DNA of 64,000 nucleotides from contig JACSYO010002062.1 of the NCBI GenBank assembly GCA_016806645.1, positions 3,117,501 to 3,181,500 on the forward strand, in the 5' to 3' direction. This DNA is from Ophiodon elongatus. Lineage: Eukaryota > Chordata > Actinopteri > Perciformes > Hexagrammidae. Below the pieces are notes generated by a model that was not told the DNA's origin, searched no databases, and saw nothing but the letters and a program-made list of their open reading frames with translations. Made by a program: the position numbers and the translations under genes. Positions 1-11,777 of this stretch are shown piece by piece (within the stretch, counting starts at the first letter, position 1; every line of letters begins with the position of its first letter).

Positions 1-144
1 AGCTTCACAACCCATTGTGTGTTTACAGACGAGACAGGAAGCAGTTGCAAACGACCCTGAAATAAAAATGAATGATGACTTTCACAGTCCCCAAATATAT
101 ATATAAAAAATAAGCAAGATCCATCTACCGGCTGTATCACTCAC

Positions 145-2753
145 CGTGACACTGGATAATCCGCTTAACTCCAGACACTTGTTCTAATGTATCAATGTTC
201 TGTGTGTAATTGCGGAGCAGCTTCCCCTGCTTATCCAGCATAGATATGAATTTGTGACAGGGTGAAGGCTGGAACTGGCCAGGGTAGATCTCCTGCAACA
301 AAGAGGACGCATTCAACTCGTGTGGACTGACTCCAAGGCTTGATCTGATCATGAATATCGTCTCTGCACCCTCCAGCAGAGGGAACTTAGAACTTCTTTT
401 AAATCTTTGTTATCGTCTCACAAGCTGGATCTTTTAACATCAAATTAATACAAAGGCATTCCAATAGCCAAAGGAAAGGTTCAGCCTCATGACTGCAGGG
501 GACTGAGTTCAATGAAGCCTCAAATATATCTCTGCAGAGAATGTTTTGAATCCACTTTAAAAAAAAAAAAAAAAAAAAAACACAAAATAAACATCAAAGA
601 CATTTTCTGCACACACGGGTCTTAGGTTCTATATTAGATACAAGTATCTCCTCTATATGCTCAAGGGTAAACAATTCATCATATTAATACTATGCGTGTC
701 AAATACAAAAATGGAAGCAAAGGGATACAATGGAAAAGATATGATGCGCACTCCAAAGTGTAGATCACTTCGCAGTAATTTCTCCTTGCTCGTCTTCTCT
801 GTGTGACCAGAGCCATGCACAATAACACGGTTACGCAGATCCAAGTGTGCAGACGCGTCTGTATCCGTGCATGTTATCATCAAACCTCGCAAAGTGTTAC
901 GTTACCCTGGATGTTTAGTTTTGAACACATCATTTAAACAAAGTATATTACCTTATTACATCATACATCCGGGTCTTAGTTGGCGTGCGATTCAAAACGG
1001 TTATTTATTTTTTTTACATCGTGATCAAATTTGATTTGAAGTGGACACAATAAACAAACCTTAGCAAACTTGAAAAAGGGTCTTGGGTCCCGTCTGAAGT
1101 ATTCAATGTCGAACATAGCTTGAGGGTCTGGAAGATCAGGAAAATCGACAGCAAGCCGTGCATAAATTCCATCTCTGGAGCGAAAATCTGGTATTCCACA
1201 TGAAACTGACACCTAAAAAACAAAAACAAAAAACACAAAAAAATACAGGCATACTGACTTAATAGCATCAACACTGGTACTATGTACTCAGACACATAGT
1301 AATTCAACCAGTACCACCATTTAATAGTACTGTAAATGCGTACCCCAGCACCAGTCAGCACAAGGATCCGTTTACTTTCATGGAGTAGCCTGACCACATC
1401 TTCTAAGGTGTTAATATCCTTCCGCTTCTTTCTTTTGGGAGGCTCCGAGATGTTGATGATAATCTGCCACAACGTCATGTCGTCTAGATCCGGTGGGAGC
1501 ACGGTCTCGGGCAGCAGCTCCCTCAGAATGGTCCTGGGATCCGTCTCCCTGATGTGCTGCTGGATGAAGCTGTAGGAGCCTGGCCGAGAACGCAACAAGT
1601 CAGTACGACTTGTTTTCTACAGTGAGGTTCACACGCTGGGCCACCGCATGCAATTAGAAGATGGCGTGAACTACTTTCTTCCCACTAAATACATGAAATC
1701 GGAGGAGCGATAAAAGCAGCTTCAGGCAGAGTTTTTTTTTTTTTTTTGCCAAATGTAGTTGGCTAACGGAGTCACCTATTTGCGGTTGAGGGGTCCAGTC
1801 ACTGGAGCTCGCGTGCGAGGACCTGTCGTCGTCCTCGTTGAGGTGGTCCGGCGACACCGGCAGGCCGTTGGAGGGAAGCTCGTCACTACCGGGGAGATCT
1901 GAGTAGAGACGTTTGTCAAATTAATACATTAAAACTAGAGGCAAGTGGCGCCCATCACTAATAATCACATCTCATTTACAACCAATATCCAGGGTAACAA
2001 CCTCGTTATGGGACAGAGATGTACTCGGCTACAGAAAAAAAGTGTCTCTCTAACCAAGTTTAGAGCCCAGAAGGGAATAAGACAGCGTCGTGAAATCCCG
2101 TCATGACGCGTCACTTAGTTTCTCTTTCATGTTTAAGCGTAAAGTAACTACGGAAAAGTTAAAGTCTTGAAGTGACGTTAACTCGCTCAACTCTCCAGTC
2201 CGACTCCCACACGTCGTCTTCACCGCATTTAACTTTAGCTCAGCGGGAACACAACGTTAACCAACTTTAACTAACGAAGTTAACTTAGTTATATTCAGGT
2301 TTAAACTCGCCGGTGTGACTGTAGTTGGTAAAACAGTCTTTGCCCGCATTAGGTCGCGTGGACACTCGCCGCTCCGTTCAATGTCCCCCTCGCCCACATA
2401 CCTGCGCTGTCCTCCGCTGTCCCTCGCACCGCGCCGCCGTCTGGTGTCCCGACTGGTGTGTGCGGCCCGGGGACCAGCGGTCCCCGTCCATTGTTGTCTC
2501 CGCCTCGCTCCGCCGGGGCCTGCTCCTGCTCCGCCGCCACCGCCGGCTTCGCTTCCGTCTCCGCTGTTTGCGTACAAGTCGTCGCCGCCTCCCGGCTCCC
2601 TTCGGCCTCGGAGACGCACGAGGATTGATCTTCTCGAGCGACTTTGAATCCGTGGTTCGTTACCGGACTGATTTTCGACCTTTTTGCGGCCGGTTCCTCC
2701 GTAGCGGACGCGCCTGAACAGGCCATTCCGAGACTCGTCTCTCCGTCCGCCAT
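145..2753 (-). CDS. sirt1: SIRT1, NAD-dependent protein deacetylase (exons 1-5, 3' part outside window)
   Basis: Nuclear sirtuin that removes acetyl groups from histones and transcription factors using NAD+. Five exons read on the minus strand with GT/AG borders: 2753-2402 (start codon, MADGETSL; acidic/Ala-rich N terminus), 1898-1776, 1579-1344, 1212-1060 and 292-145. Phases agree throughout (352, 123, 236, 153 and 148 nt). Exon 3 carries the basic KRKKRK stretch and runs into the NAD-binding GAG-VSVSCGIPDFRS motif split across exons 3/4. Exon 5 holds NYTQNIDTLE and ends in QCHG, which includes the catalytic histidine. About 337 residues are visible; the zinc-binding Cys pairs and the C terminus lie beyond position 1. 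It is divergent from DNAJC12, as in mammals. Family identity is certain from motifs; exact splice sites are by eye. Confidence 0.95.
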
Positions 2754-3535
2754 CTTCAGCCCGCAGAGCCGCCGAGCAGCTCCTTCCTCTCGGACAGCTG
2801 TCTCATTTGCATAGCGCACGTGACTTATCCTCCACCAGTAGCCGCGCCGGGAACCTCCCCCTTTTACGTCCATGACGTAAAACCATAACAAAATATTGCT
2901 GCCTTCAAACGCTATCAGAGTAATTTTGAGCAAAGGTAAATGCACTCATGGCCGCACGAAGTGGTGAATAAAACGTAGACCTCCAACGTGGCGATGATAG
3001 CATGTGAGCTACATCAATAAAAATATGTTATAGCGTTAGTAGTACATCAATATGTTTGTATTTTAATAACAAACTCAATGCCTCTTGCACACTCATTCAT
3101 TTCATTTGGGTCACACATTTGGCCCAGTCATAAAAAACATGATTTTATGACAGTTCATTGTTATGTTCTCTAATTTTGAAGGGTACTTTTGCCTTAATTC
3201 CAGGCCTCCGTGAATTGTCTGAACTTCGAGCTCAGACACCTGAACGCAGCATGCGTCATAGGGTGAAAACGGACCGTTGAATTTCCTCCACAACTCGGGA
3301 GAGATCCCCCTCGACAATTTTAACCATCGGGCAGTTTCCCATTACCCACTAAATGCTAGCTGGTAAAATAAAAAAATAAAAAACATTAACTTTGAAAATA
3401 TATTTGAGTGAGCCACAGCTGCAGAGAGAGGGGGAGCCTGTCAGAAAGCCTTGACGCGAACATCTGTGGACCAGGACGGCAGATATTCAAGCAGCTTCGT
3501 GACGACAGATCAGACACATTTCATTACAGGTTTTT
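2754..3535. promoter_or_regulatory. Shared SIRT1/DNAJC12 divergent promoter region
   Basis: The 782 bp between the two start codons must contain both 5' UTRs and promoters. The SIRT1 side (about 2100-2800, including exon 1) is rich in CpG, unlike the AT-rich remainder. I see no clear TATA box close to either start. That the region acts as a bidirectional promoter is inferred from the head-to-head arrangement. Confidence 0.5.
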
Positions 3536-5298
3536 ATGGAGACTATTTTGAACTGCAAACCGGAGGACTTGGAGGATTACTACGGGTTATTGGGATGCGA
3601 TGAATTGTCGTCGGTAAGTTCTTGCCAGTGGGCTTAAGGATCAGCCGACTTGTTGGGTCTCCAAACCAAAACATCAGGCTATACTGATTGAAGAAGTCAG
3701 AAGTTAAAGATCACGTAGAACGCACCTGTAAACGTAAAGATTATTGAATTGTTTACGCTCCAGAGGTCAGTCTGATCAAACAGAGACCTGTTGAAGCGTC
3801 AGCGACAGATGTCAGAGGAAATAGTCGTGCGTCATAAAGTGCCTCTGTCGGTTGTGTCACATTTTTCCTTAATAATTAATTATTTTTACGTGGGAACACG
3901 ATGGAAACATCACTATGATTTTCAAAATACCATTTTCAGAAAATCAGTGTCTATAGTGCCCTGGCATATATTGAATTTGTTTTGTGGCCTCACAGATGTG
4001 TGTGCACATTTTAATGGGTTGTACCACAGTGAGTGATGTCCCCCTGAAAACCAAATAAGTGACTGATTCCTGAATTTAAAATATTTAGATTGGCGAAAGC
4101 TCGTTTTTTCTGTCACGTTTTTTCCTTGCAGACTGAACAGATTATCAATGAATACAAGATCCGAGCTTTGTCATGTCATCCAGACAAACACCCAAGCAAT
4201 CCAAGAGCAGGTAAATCCGTCAACCATTGCTGTGACACGTTTGTATTTAAGAGGAATTATCAAGTGTAGACAAATAAGAGAACTATAATATGTAGTTTTA
4301 ATAATTACTTGCTTATTCCACAAACAGTTAATGCCTTTTTCCGATGTCTTGACTTCAAAGCAAATTATGTTAATGTAGAGCTGCAACTGCATGCAAATAA
4401 AAGGGCATTTTTTTTCCTTCTAATTTGGTCGGCATAGTGATCCATCTTAAACCCTGATATTTTCTTTCTTTCTTTCTGACAGTGGCCGATTTCCAAAACC
4501 TGCAGGAAGCCAAAGAAGTTTTATGCAATGAAACCAAAAGAAAAAACTATGACCTTTGGACAAGAAGTGGAGTTGCTATTTCTTTTCATGACTGGCAAGC
4601 CTTGAATGACTCTGTTAAAACTGTATGTAATATCTTGACTGTGGTACAGATTGAAACAAAAAAAAATTATATATATATATAATGTGTTTAATTTAGAAAA
4701 CCTGGTGATGTATGTGGTCATCTGTTTTCAGTCAATGCACTGGGCTGTGAGAAATAAGAAGGAACCAATGTTGGAGGCTTCAAATGCAGGAATCCCTGTC
4801 ACTTCCCAAGCAGAGGACCTTCATTCTGACCAAGAAGCTCAGAGGATCCCTTCATATGATGCCATGCCTTCTGCAAGTAAGTGAATTACTAAATATTCTT
4901 GAAGGAATGGAAAGTATTTATTTGCTTCAAAAGTGCAAACACGTACAAGCATGGCAGTGGCCAATAGGCCCATAGAAATCCTGGCGTTCAACAGTGCGTC
5001 TTGCATCCTCATTTTGTTTTGTTTTTTAAAGATATCAAACATTATTGTTCTTCTCTTCTTTATGAAATAAAACCATGATCAAATCATGTATCACTGTGTG
5101 ACACCGGTCCAAACTGTTTCTATCCTATTCATTATTTACGATGTACCACCAGGAGTATGTATTGTTCTCACAGTATCAAACCTGAGACTCACCGACTTTT
5201 CTCCTCATTGATCAGGTGATTACTGCCATCGACGTTTCCGTTGGGCTGCTGACTCCCCAACTAGTCTGCTGCAGAAGTTTAGAAATTATGAAATATAA
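3536..5298 (+). CDS. dnajc12: DNAJC12, J-domain co-chaperone
   Basis: Small type III HSP40 co-chaperone; in mammals it assists HSP70 in folding aromatic amino acid hydroxylases. Five exons: 3536-3613, 4132-4210, 4483-4622, 4732-4876 and 5216-5298, all with GT/AG borders and consistent phases, giving 174 residues plus TAA. The J domain spans about residues 14-80 and keeps the HPD triad (residues 42-44, SCHPDKHP). LNDSVKTSMHW follows it, and the family's conserved C-terminal tail RFRW...LLQKFRNYEI closes the protein. The middle segment (about 100-147) is acidic/polar and poorly conserved, as in the family. Length is slightly below the human protein (about 198). It lies head to head with SIRT1. 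Looks intact. Confidence 0.95.
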
Positions 5299-5451
5299 AC
5301 ATAACAACAGTTTAATTTAGTTCAAATGTTTGTGTTTCGTATCTTGTTGTTGATGTCCTTAGTCAGTTGGTACCCTGTTAGTTGTTGTATACATTTTTGT
5401 GAATATGGTCTGGCTGTAACTCACTAAAGTTGTTGTTTTTGTGAGCTAAAC

Positions 5452-5457
5452 AATAAA
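5452..5457 (+). terminator. Polyadenylation signal of DNAJC12
   Basis: AATAAA lies 154 bp after the DNAJC12 stop codon and is followed by a TGTG-rich stretch, the usual arrangement for cleavage and polyadenylation. Confidence 0.7.
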
Positions 5458-5479
5458 TGTGTCTGTTGCAAGTGTCAAA

Positions 5480-6126
5480 TTCCTTGTCAAGCACACATCT
5501 GGATATGAGATTATGTGAATAATTTGCTTTGTCATTAGTTTGCTCATTTGTTAATTATGTTCACTAACACACACAATGTAGATATGATGGTGGATGATAC
5601 TGCAGTACCCTTAACTCTGTTAGGTGATTTTTTTTGTGTTGCTGTCAAGTCCATAATGTTGGGAACACAAAACAGAACCATCTCATGTCCATTGTTTTTG
5701 CTTATGTGTATTATTCAATTTCTTCAACACCATTGTTGCTGGTCAAGCATTATTCAATATGTTGATCCAAAGATAATATAAATGGTAATATGGTAAATGG
5801 TAATATAAATGATAATGTTAATGGTCTTAAGTGTATGAGGGATGGTTCCATACTTCAAATGTTACTCAGTCTTTTATCATAAGTCCTCCATATCTTTAAA
5901 TATCAACTACAAGATGAGACGAGACCAGGACTGGATTAAAACCATGAACAACAATGAGGGAAAATATGAGAAGAAAAGATGATATACTGAGAAAGAAAAG
6001 TATGTTAGATCTGGATATTGATCAGGGACAATTGATAAAGTTTTTTACAGTCTTTCTACTGTTCAACGAACAGTGGAGACAACAACAATATAATTATATG
6101 TTACAGCAGCTTCATCACTGCTTCTA
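5480..6126. other. Intergenic, no gene seen
   Basis: AT-rich sequence between DNAJC12 and the first Tc1 copy. It includes a short degenerate tandem of TAATATAAATGG-like units near 5773-5825. No coding pattern or RNA gene was recognised. Confidence 0.5.
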
Positions 6127-8195
6127 TACTCTCACTGGCCACATTATTAGGTACACCTTGCTAGTACCGGGTTGGACCGCTTTTGCCTTCATAACTGCCT
6201 TAATTCTTCATAGCATAGATTCAACAAGGTGTTGGAAACATTCCTCAGAGATATTGGTCCATGATAGCATCACACAGTTGCTGCAGATTTTGCCAATCTC
6301 CCGTTCCAACACATCCCAAAGTTGGAGTACGGTGATCTCATTGTCATGTTCAAGAAAGCAGTTTGAGATGATTTGAGCTTTGTGACATGATGCATTATCC
6401 AGCTGGAAGCAGCCATCAGAAGATGGTACACTGTGGTCATAAAGGGATGGACATGGTCAGCAACAATACTCAGGTAGGCCGTGGCGTTTAAACCATGCTC
6501 AATTACATGACATTTCATTTAACTGACGCTTAGTGACTTACAATAAGTGCATTCAACTATGAGAGTGCAAACACAGAACAACAAGAATCAAGAAAGTATA
6601 ATTTCCCAAAGAAAACCAAACTACCAAGTGCTATAAGTAAGTGCCATTTAAGTGCTATAGAGTGCTACTTTTTTTTTCCAGGTATAGTAGAAAGAGATGT
6701 GTTTTTAGTTTGCGGCGGAAGATGTAGAGACTTCTGCTGTCCTGATGTCATTGGAGAGCTCATTCCACCATTTAGGACCCAGGACAGCAAACAGTTGTGA
6801 TTTTGTTGAGTGTAAGTCGATTGGCAGTTGCAGAGCGGAGTGAACGAGTTGGGGTGTAAGGTTTGACCATGTCCTGGATGTAGTGTGGGTGAATTTAGGC
6901 AGGTTAAAGACCAATCAAGCTGCTGCATTCTGGATGAGCTGCTGAGGTCGGATGGCATTAGCAGGTAGACTTGCCATGAGGAGATGTAGGTGTGAGAGGA
7001 CCAGAGCCTGTACCAGAACCTGCGCTGCCTTCTGAGTGAGAAGGGGACGGATTCTCCTGATGTTGTGCAGCATGTACCGACAGCGTGTTGTTGCAGCGAT
7101 GTTGGCAGTAAGGGAGAGTTGACTGTCGAGTGTCCCACCGAGGTTCCTAGCAGTCAGGGTCGGGGCTAACAAAGAGTTGTTGAAGGTGATAGTCAGGTTG
7201 TGGGTGGGAGAGCCTTTCCCTGTTAGGAAAAGTAGTTCCATCTTGCAAGGTTAATTTTCAGGTGGTGTGCGGACATCCACTGAGAGATGTCAGTCAGACA
7301 GGCAGAGATTTGTGTTCAGATTGGGGAAACAAGAGGATTAGTTGGGTGTCATCAGCGTAGCTATGGTAGGAAAAGCAATGTGAGTGAATGACAGAGCCGA
7401 GAGAGTTGGTGTACAGAGAGAAGAGGAGGGGACCCAGGACGGTCGTTGAGGTAGGATTGGTACTAAGGGGCCCAAAGTGTACCAAGAAAATATCCCCCAC
7501 ACCATTACAGCACCACCAGCAGCCTGAACCGTTGATACGAGGCAGGATGGATCCATGCTTTCATGTTGTTTACGCCAAATGCTAACCCTACCATCTGAAT
7601 GTCGAAGCTGAAATCGAGACTCATCAGACCAGGCAACGTTTATCTAATCTTCTATTGTCCAATTTTAGCGAGCCTGTGCGAATTATAGCCTCAGGTTCCT
7701 GTTCTTAGCTGACATGGCGTGGTCTTCTGCTCCTAGAGCCCATCTGCTTCAAGGTTCCACATGTTGTGTCTTCACAGATGGTATTCTGCATACCTTGGTG
7801 TGGTTATTTGGTGGTTATTTGAGTTACTGTTGCCTTTCTATCATCTCCAACCTCTATGCCCATTCTCCTCTGACCTCAGACATCACTGGATATTTTCTCT
7901 TTTGTTCGGACCATTCTCTGTAAAGCCTAGAGATGGTTGTGCGAGAAAATCCCAGTGGATCAGCAGTTTTTGAAATACTCAGACCAGCCCGTCTGGAACC
8001 AACAATCATGCCACGTTCAAAGTCACTTAAATCCCCTTTCTTCCCCATTCTGATGCTCAGTTTGATCTTCAGCAAGTCGTCTTCACCAGTCTGGATGTCT
8101 AAATGCATTGAGTCGGTGCCATGTGATTGGCTGATTAGCTATTTATGTAACAAGCAATTGAACAGATGTGAGTAATAAAGTGGCCAGTGAGTGTA
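6127..8195 (-). mobile_element. Tc1-family DNA transposon, copy T1 (split by a LINE)
   Basis: Tc1/mariner element bounded by TA dinucleotides, with inverted ends CTCACTGGCCAC...GTGGCCAGTGAG-like. The transposase reads on the minus strand from about 8048 (MGKKGDLSDFERGM..., the helix-turn-helix N terminus), but frames break soon after and the catalytic core is degenerate. A LINE lies inside at about 6505-7455. This copy is closest to the usual fish consensus and lacks the 40-bp internal insertion found in the six array copies. It lies outside the 7SL spacers. Confidence 0.85.
6505..7455 (-). mobile_element. 5'-truncated L2-like LINE nested in Tc1 T1
   Basis: Reverse-transcriptase fragments read on the minus strand: YADDTQL (catalytic YADD) at about 7360-7400, then LGGTLDSQLSLTANIAATTR and LTQKAAQVLVQALVLSHL downstream. 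The order and wording match fish L2/CR1-clade LINEs. The 3' end at 6505 carries an ATG/TAA-rich tail. The Tc1 sequence resumes on each side (CTCAATT | GGTACTAAG) with ATT repeated at the joints, so the LINE jumped into the Tc1. It has internal deletions and frame breaks. Confidence 0.75.
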
Positions 8196-8411
8196 TAAAG
8201 AAATCCATGAAAAAAATATGAGGAAAACATAATAAACTGAGAAAATGAGATGATTGAAATGTAGGAGGTCTTATAATGATTGAGGCTAAATATTTCAGGC
8301 AGATTTCATATTTTCAGAAAAGTGTTTGTTTGTGACTATTCACCTCTCCATCAAGTTCACTGAACATTATAAAAGAAAGCTCAGCTGTTTGTGTACCAGT
8401 AGAAAGAGAGT

Positions 8412-8711
8412 AAAAAGACTGGGTCCCGCTGTGTTACTCAGGCTGCACTACAGCGTCTATTCTCAGGCGCGATCCCACTACTGAGCGGCACGGGGGCTTT
8501 GACCTGCTCCGTCTCCGGCCTGGGTCGGTGCACCCCTCCTTAGACGACCTGGTGGTCCCGGGCTCCCCCAGGAACACCATATCGATACCGAACTTAGTGC
8601 GGACACCCGATCGGCATAGTCCGCTGCAGCTCAGAGCTCCTGAGCTCAAACGATCCTCCAGCCTCAGCCTCCCGGTAACGTGGATTACAGGCGCGCGCCA
8701 CCGCACCCGGC
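8412..8711 (-). ncRNA. rn7sl: 7SL RNA (SRP RNA), copy 1
   Basis: RNA scaffold of the signal recognition particle, which pauses and targets translating ribosomes to the ER. Read on the minus strand, it begins GCCGGGTGCGGTGGCGCG (Alu domain, which binds SRP9/14). It passes through CTATGCCGATCGGGTGTCCG, the helix 6 hairpin GGTGTTCC...GGGACCACC and the helix 8 region CCGGAGACGG. It returns through AGTAGTGGGATCGCGCCTG and ends in AGTCTTTTT. Both Alu and S domains are present, so it is 7SL and not an Alu-type SINE. The T5 run at 8412-8416 is the Pol III terminator, so the mature end is 1-3 nt shorter. Its 3' flank is shortened by a deletion compared with the other copies. Confidence 0.96.
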
Positions 8712-8753
8712 GAGGACCACAGACATCCATTGGGTTCTTGTCTTGTACAAATG

Positions 8754-8761
8754 CGACGTCA
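8754..8761 (-). promoter_or_regulatory. CRE/ATF-like element of 7SL copy 1
   Basis: TGACGTCG on the minus strand at -43 to -50 from the RNA start, the spacing of the ATF/CRE site in vertebrate 7SL promoters. A second ATGACGTT half-site follows about 15 bp further upstream, and a CCAAT motif lies between the site and the start. Confidence 0.75.
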
Positions 8762-8816
8762 TCAATAGGCACAACGTCATCTAGCGGCAGAAACACTGAA
8801 ACTGCGTAGTATTTAA

Positions 8817-8938
8817 CCCTTGGATGATGTTTGGGTCTTTGGGACCGGTTTAATTTTTTTATCAAAAGAAAAATGATACGATTAATTATTTTTTCAAACT
8901 CAGACTCATTGGCCTTGGCTCATTTTCTGTGAAGAACA
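8817..8938 (+). mobile_element. piggyBac 5' end remnant upstream of 7SL copy 1
   Basis: TTAA (8813-8816) followed by CCCTTGGATGATGTTTGGGTC, the target and terminal pattern of piggyBac. The same sequence continues into the longer piggyBac copy at 10605. It is cut off at the TA that starts Tc1 copy T2. Confidence 0.7.
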
Positions 8939-10149
8939 TACAATCACCTCAACTTTATTAGGTACACCTTGCTAGTACCGGTTTGAACCCCCTTTACCTT
9001 CAGAACTGCTTTAATTATTCGTAGCAGATTCAACCAGGTGTTGGAAACATTCCTCAGAGATTTTGGTCCATATTGACATGACAGCATTACGCAGTTGCTG
9101 CAGATTTGGGGGCTGCACATCCATGAGGTGCTCTATTGGATTGAGATCTGGTGATTGTGGAGGCCATTGGAGTACAGTGAACTCATTGTCATGTTCAAGA
9201 AAGCAGTTTGAGATGATTTGAGCTTTGTGACATGATGCATTAACCAGCTGGAAGCAGCCATCAGAAGATCACTGTGGTCATAAAGGGATGGACATGGTCA
9301 GCAACAATACTCAGGTAGAACGTGGAGCTTAAACCATGCTCAATTGGTACTAAGGGGCCCAACGTGTGCCAAGAAAATATCCCCCACACTGTTACACCAC
9401 CACCAGCCTGAACCGTTGATACGAGGCAGGATGGATCCATGCTTTAATGTTGTTTACGCCAAATTCTGACCCCACCATCTGAATGTCGCAGCTGAAATCG
9501 AGACTCATCGGACCAGGCAACGTTTTTGCAATCTTATATTGTCCAATTTTAGTGAGCCTGTGCGAATTGTAGCCTCAGGTTCCTGTTCTTAGCTGACAGG
9601 CGTGGCCCCTTGTGTGGTCTTCTGCTGCTGGAGCCCATCTGCTTCAAGGTTCCACGTGTTGTGTGTTCAGAGATGGTATTCTGCATGCCTTGGTTAGTAA
9701 CCAGTGGTTATTTGAGTTACTGTTGCCTTTCTATCATCTCCAACCACTCTACCCATTCTCCTCTGACCTCTGACATCAACAAGACATTTTCGTCCACACA
9801 ACTGCCGCTCACTAGATATTTAGTCTTTTTCAGATCAGTCTCTATAAACCCTCGATGGTTGTGCGTGAAAATCCCAGTAGATCAGCAGTTTTTGAAATAC
9901 TCAGACCAGCCTGTGTGGCACCAACAACCATGTTCAAAGTTACATAAATGAATCACATTCAATCACATTAAAAGTTACTTAAATCCCCTTTCTTCCCCAT
10001 TCTGATGCTCAGATTGAATTTCAGCAAGTCGGCTTCACCACGTCTAAATGCCTAAATGCATTGAGTTGCTGTCCTGTGATTGGCTGATTATAAATTTGTG
10101 TTAACAAGCAATTGAACAGATGTGCCTAATAAAGTGGCCGGTGAGTGTA
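8939..10149 (-). mobile_element. Tc1-family transposon T2 (spacer between 7SL copies 1 and 2)
   Basis: TA-bounded decayed Tc1, left end CAATCACCTCAACTTTATTAGG and right end AATAAAGTGGCCGGTGAGTG. It shares with T3-T7 an extra 40-bp segment near the transposase start (AAAGTTAC.TAAAT repeated around CATTCAATCACATT). Unlike them, it has lost about 30 bp near 9124. The transposase frame is broken many times. Confidence 0.85.
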
Positions 10150-10199
10150 TAAAGACGTTGTTGTTGTCTCAGCTGTTTGTGTACCAGTAGAAAGAGAGT

Positions 10200-10499
10200 A
10201 AAAAGACTGGGTCCCGCTGTGTTACTCAGGCTGCACTACAGCGTCTATTCACAGGCGCGATCCCACTACTGAGCGGCACGGGGGCTTTGACCTGCTCCGT
10301 CTCCGGCCTGGGTCGGTGCACCCCTCCTTAGACGACCTGGTGGTCCCGGGCTCCCCCAGGAGCACCATATCGATACCGAACTTAGTGCGGACACCCGATC
10401 GGCATAGTCCGCTGCAGCTCAGAGCTCCTGAGCTCAAACGATCCTCCAGCCTCAGCCTCCCGGTAACGTGGATTACAGGCGCGCGCCACCGCACCCGGC
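10200..10499 (-). ncRNA. rn7sl: 7SL RNA (SRP RNA), copy 2
   Basis: Full length with T5 terminator at 10200-10204. Helix 6 variant GGTGCTCC, and GTGAATAGACG (the likely ancestral form) near the 3' Alu strand. Rightmost member of block 1. Its upstream piggyBac is the only one still extending into transposase sequence. Confidence 0.96.
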
Positions 10500-10541
10500 G
10501 AGGACCACAGACATCCATTGGGTTCTTGTCTTGTAAAAATG

Positions 10542-10549
10542 TGACGTCA
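10542..10549 (-). promoter_or_regulatory. CRE/ATF element of 7SL copy 2
   Basis: Perfect palindrome TGACGTCA at -43 to -50. The second upstream half-site seen in copy 1 is changed here to a CGGCATC form. Confidence 0.8.
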
Positions 10550-10857
10550 TCAAAAAGCACTACGGCATCTATCGGCGGAAACACTGAAACTGCGTAGTAT
10601 TTAACCCTTTTATGGTATTTGGGTCTGTGGGACCCATTTTCATTTTTTATCAAAAGGAAAATGATACCATTAATTATTTTTCAGACTCAGACTCATTGGC
10701 TTTGTTTCATTTTCTGTGAAGAAAATATATCAGAACATATTTTCAATGATCACAATGTACACCCCCATACACATTTATATTACATATATTACATATAGGG
10801 CTAATACAAGTGTGGACATTGTAGGTCCTGTGTACCTTCACTCTGGGCCTGCTGTTA

Positions 10858-10860
<3 letters not shown>

Positions 10861-10917
<57 letters not shown>

Positions 10918-10945
10918 ATGTGCATGTGCGTGTGTGTGTGTGTGA
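10861..10945. repeat. (GT)n microsatellite
   Basis: About 85 bp of alternating GT with a few GCATGTGCATGTGC interruptions after 10915. Cys-Val and His-Thr reading frames across it are only the dinucleotide being translated. Confidence 0.95.
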
Positions 10946-11159
10946 GTTTTGTGTATCTGCACCTGCCGTTCCCACACAGAGTTGCAATATTGTTGAAAAA
11001 TTCAACACCGACACCTGTCTGCTCTCACATTCCCGCACATTTTACCTTCTCTTGCGGAACCAATCTTTATTTGCTCATACTCTATCCCAGCGCAAATGGG
11101 GGCGGGACACAATAAATATATAGCTTTGCTCGTGTGGTTCCTTATCACAACTGATCAAG

Positions 11160-11777
11160 ATGGCCAAAAGATTCTCTGCTCAGAGGGCCTTGCAATTGAT
11201 TTTGGAAGAGAGAGAAGCTTTTGATGATGATGTAGAGGAAGATGGTTCAGAATGTGAGGTTCACATTTCTCAAAATTCAGAGTCTGACAGTGACTTTAAG
11301 AAGAGGATGAGATTGAGCATCAACTAGTTCCAAAATGAAGACGAGTCCCAGGACCAGCCCTTCAGCAGCCAGCTCCAGGACCAGAACAAGCCCGTCAGCA
11401 GCTAGCAAATGAAGAAATATGGATTTTACAAAATGGTGAAATTTAATGGTCTTCTTGCCCAAGAAATGAGCCGCCCCGCATGGCTGCCCATGTGATCAGG
11501 ATGCAACCAGGGCCAACACGGATGGCAGTTACTCATGTGCAGGACGTCAAGTCTTCTTTTGAGCTTTTCATCCCAGATTCCATCCAGAAAATGATTCTGG
11601 ATTACACTCATTAGAAGGAAGGCGTGTTTTTGGAGAGAGGTGGAGGGAGATGGACCAAACCATTCATGTGCCTACTTTGGGGTTCTTATCCTTGCTGGAG
11701 TTTTCAGGTCCAAAGGGGAGTCCACAGAATCCCAGTGGGATACAGGCAGAAAGATGTTCCACTCATATCTTCATTCT
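11160..11777 (+). pseudogene. piggyBac transposase pseudogene (N-terminal part)
   Basis: Begins MAKRFSAQRALQLILE followed by an acidic tract (DDDVEEDGSE), typical of the N terminus of PGBD/piggyBac transposases. It breaks at TAG near 11324. Family wording resumes in other frames: TRMAVTHVQDVKSSFELF-like at about 11510-11560, and FGVLILAGVFRSKGESTESQWD at about 11672-11740. At least three frame changes and several stops; the DDD catalytic core is not reached before truncation by the LINE. Confidence 0.7.

Larger units (their letters stand above)
10605..11777 (+). mobile_element. piggyBac-family transposon, 3' truncated
   Basis: Starts at TTAA (10601-10604) with CCCTTTTATGGTATTTGGGTC. It contains a (GT)n tract and then a decayed transposase reading plus. 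The right part is lost where the L2-like LINE begins at about 11778. This is the longest version of the piggyBac whose first 70-125 bp also sit upstream of the other type-A 7SL copies. Confidence 0.75.

Noticed and set aside
1014..1598. A single 194-residue SIRT1 frame
   Set aside because: It reads through a SIRT1 intron; exon 3 ends at 1344 and exon 4 is in another frame.
8412..8711. Primate Alu contamination
   Set aside because: The sequence contains the full S domain between the Alu halves and has fish-type flanks and fish-specific changes, so it is 7SL, not Alu.
10716..11123. Cys/Val- and His/Thr-repeat proteins
   Set aside because: Translations of the (GT)n microsatellite.
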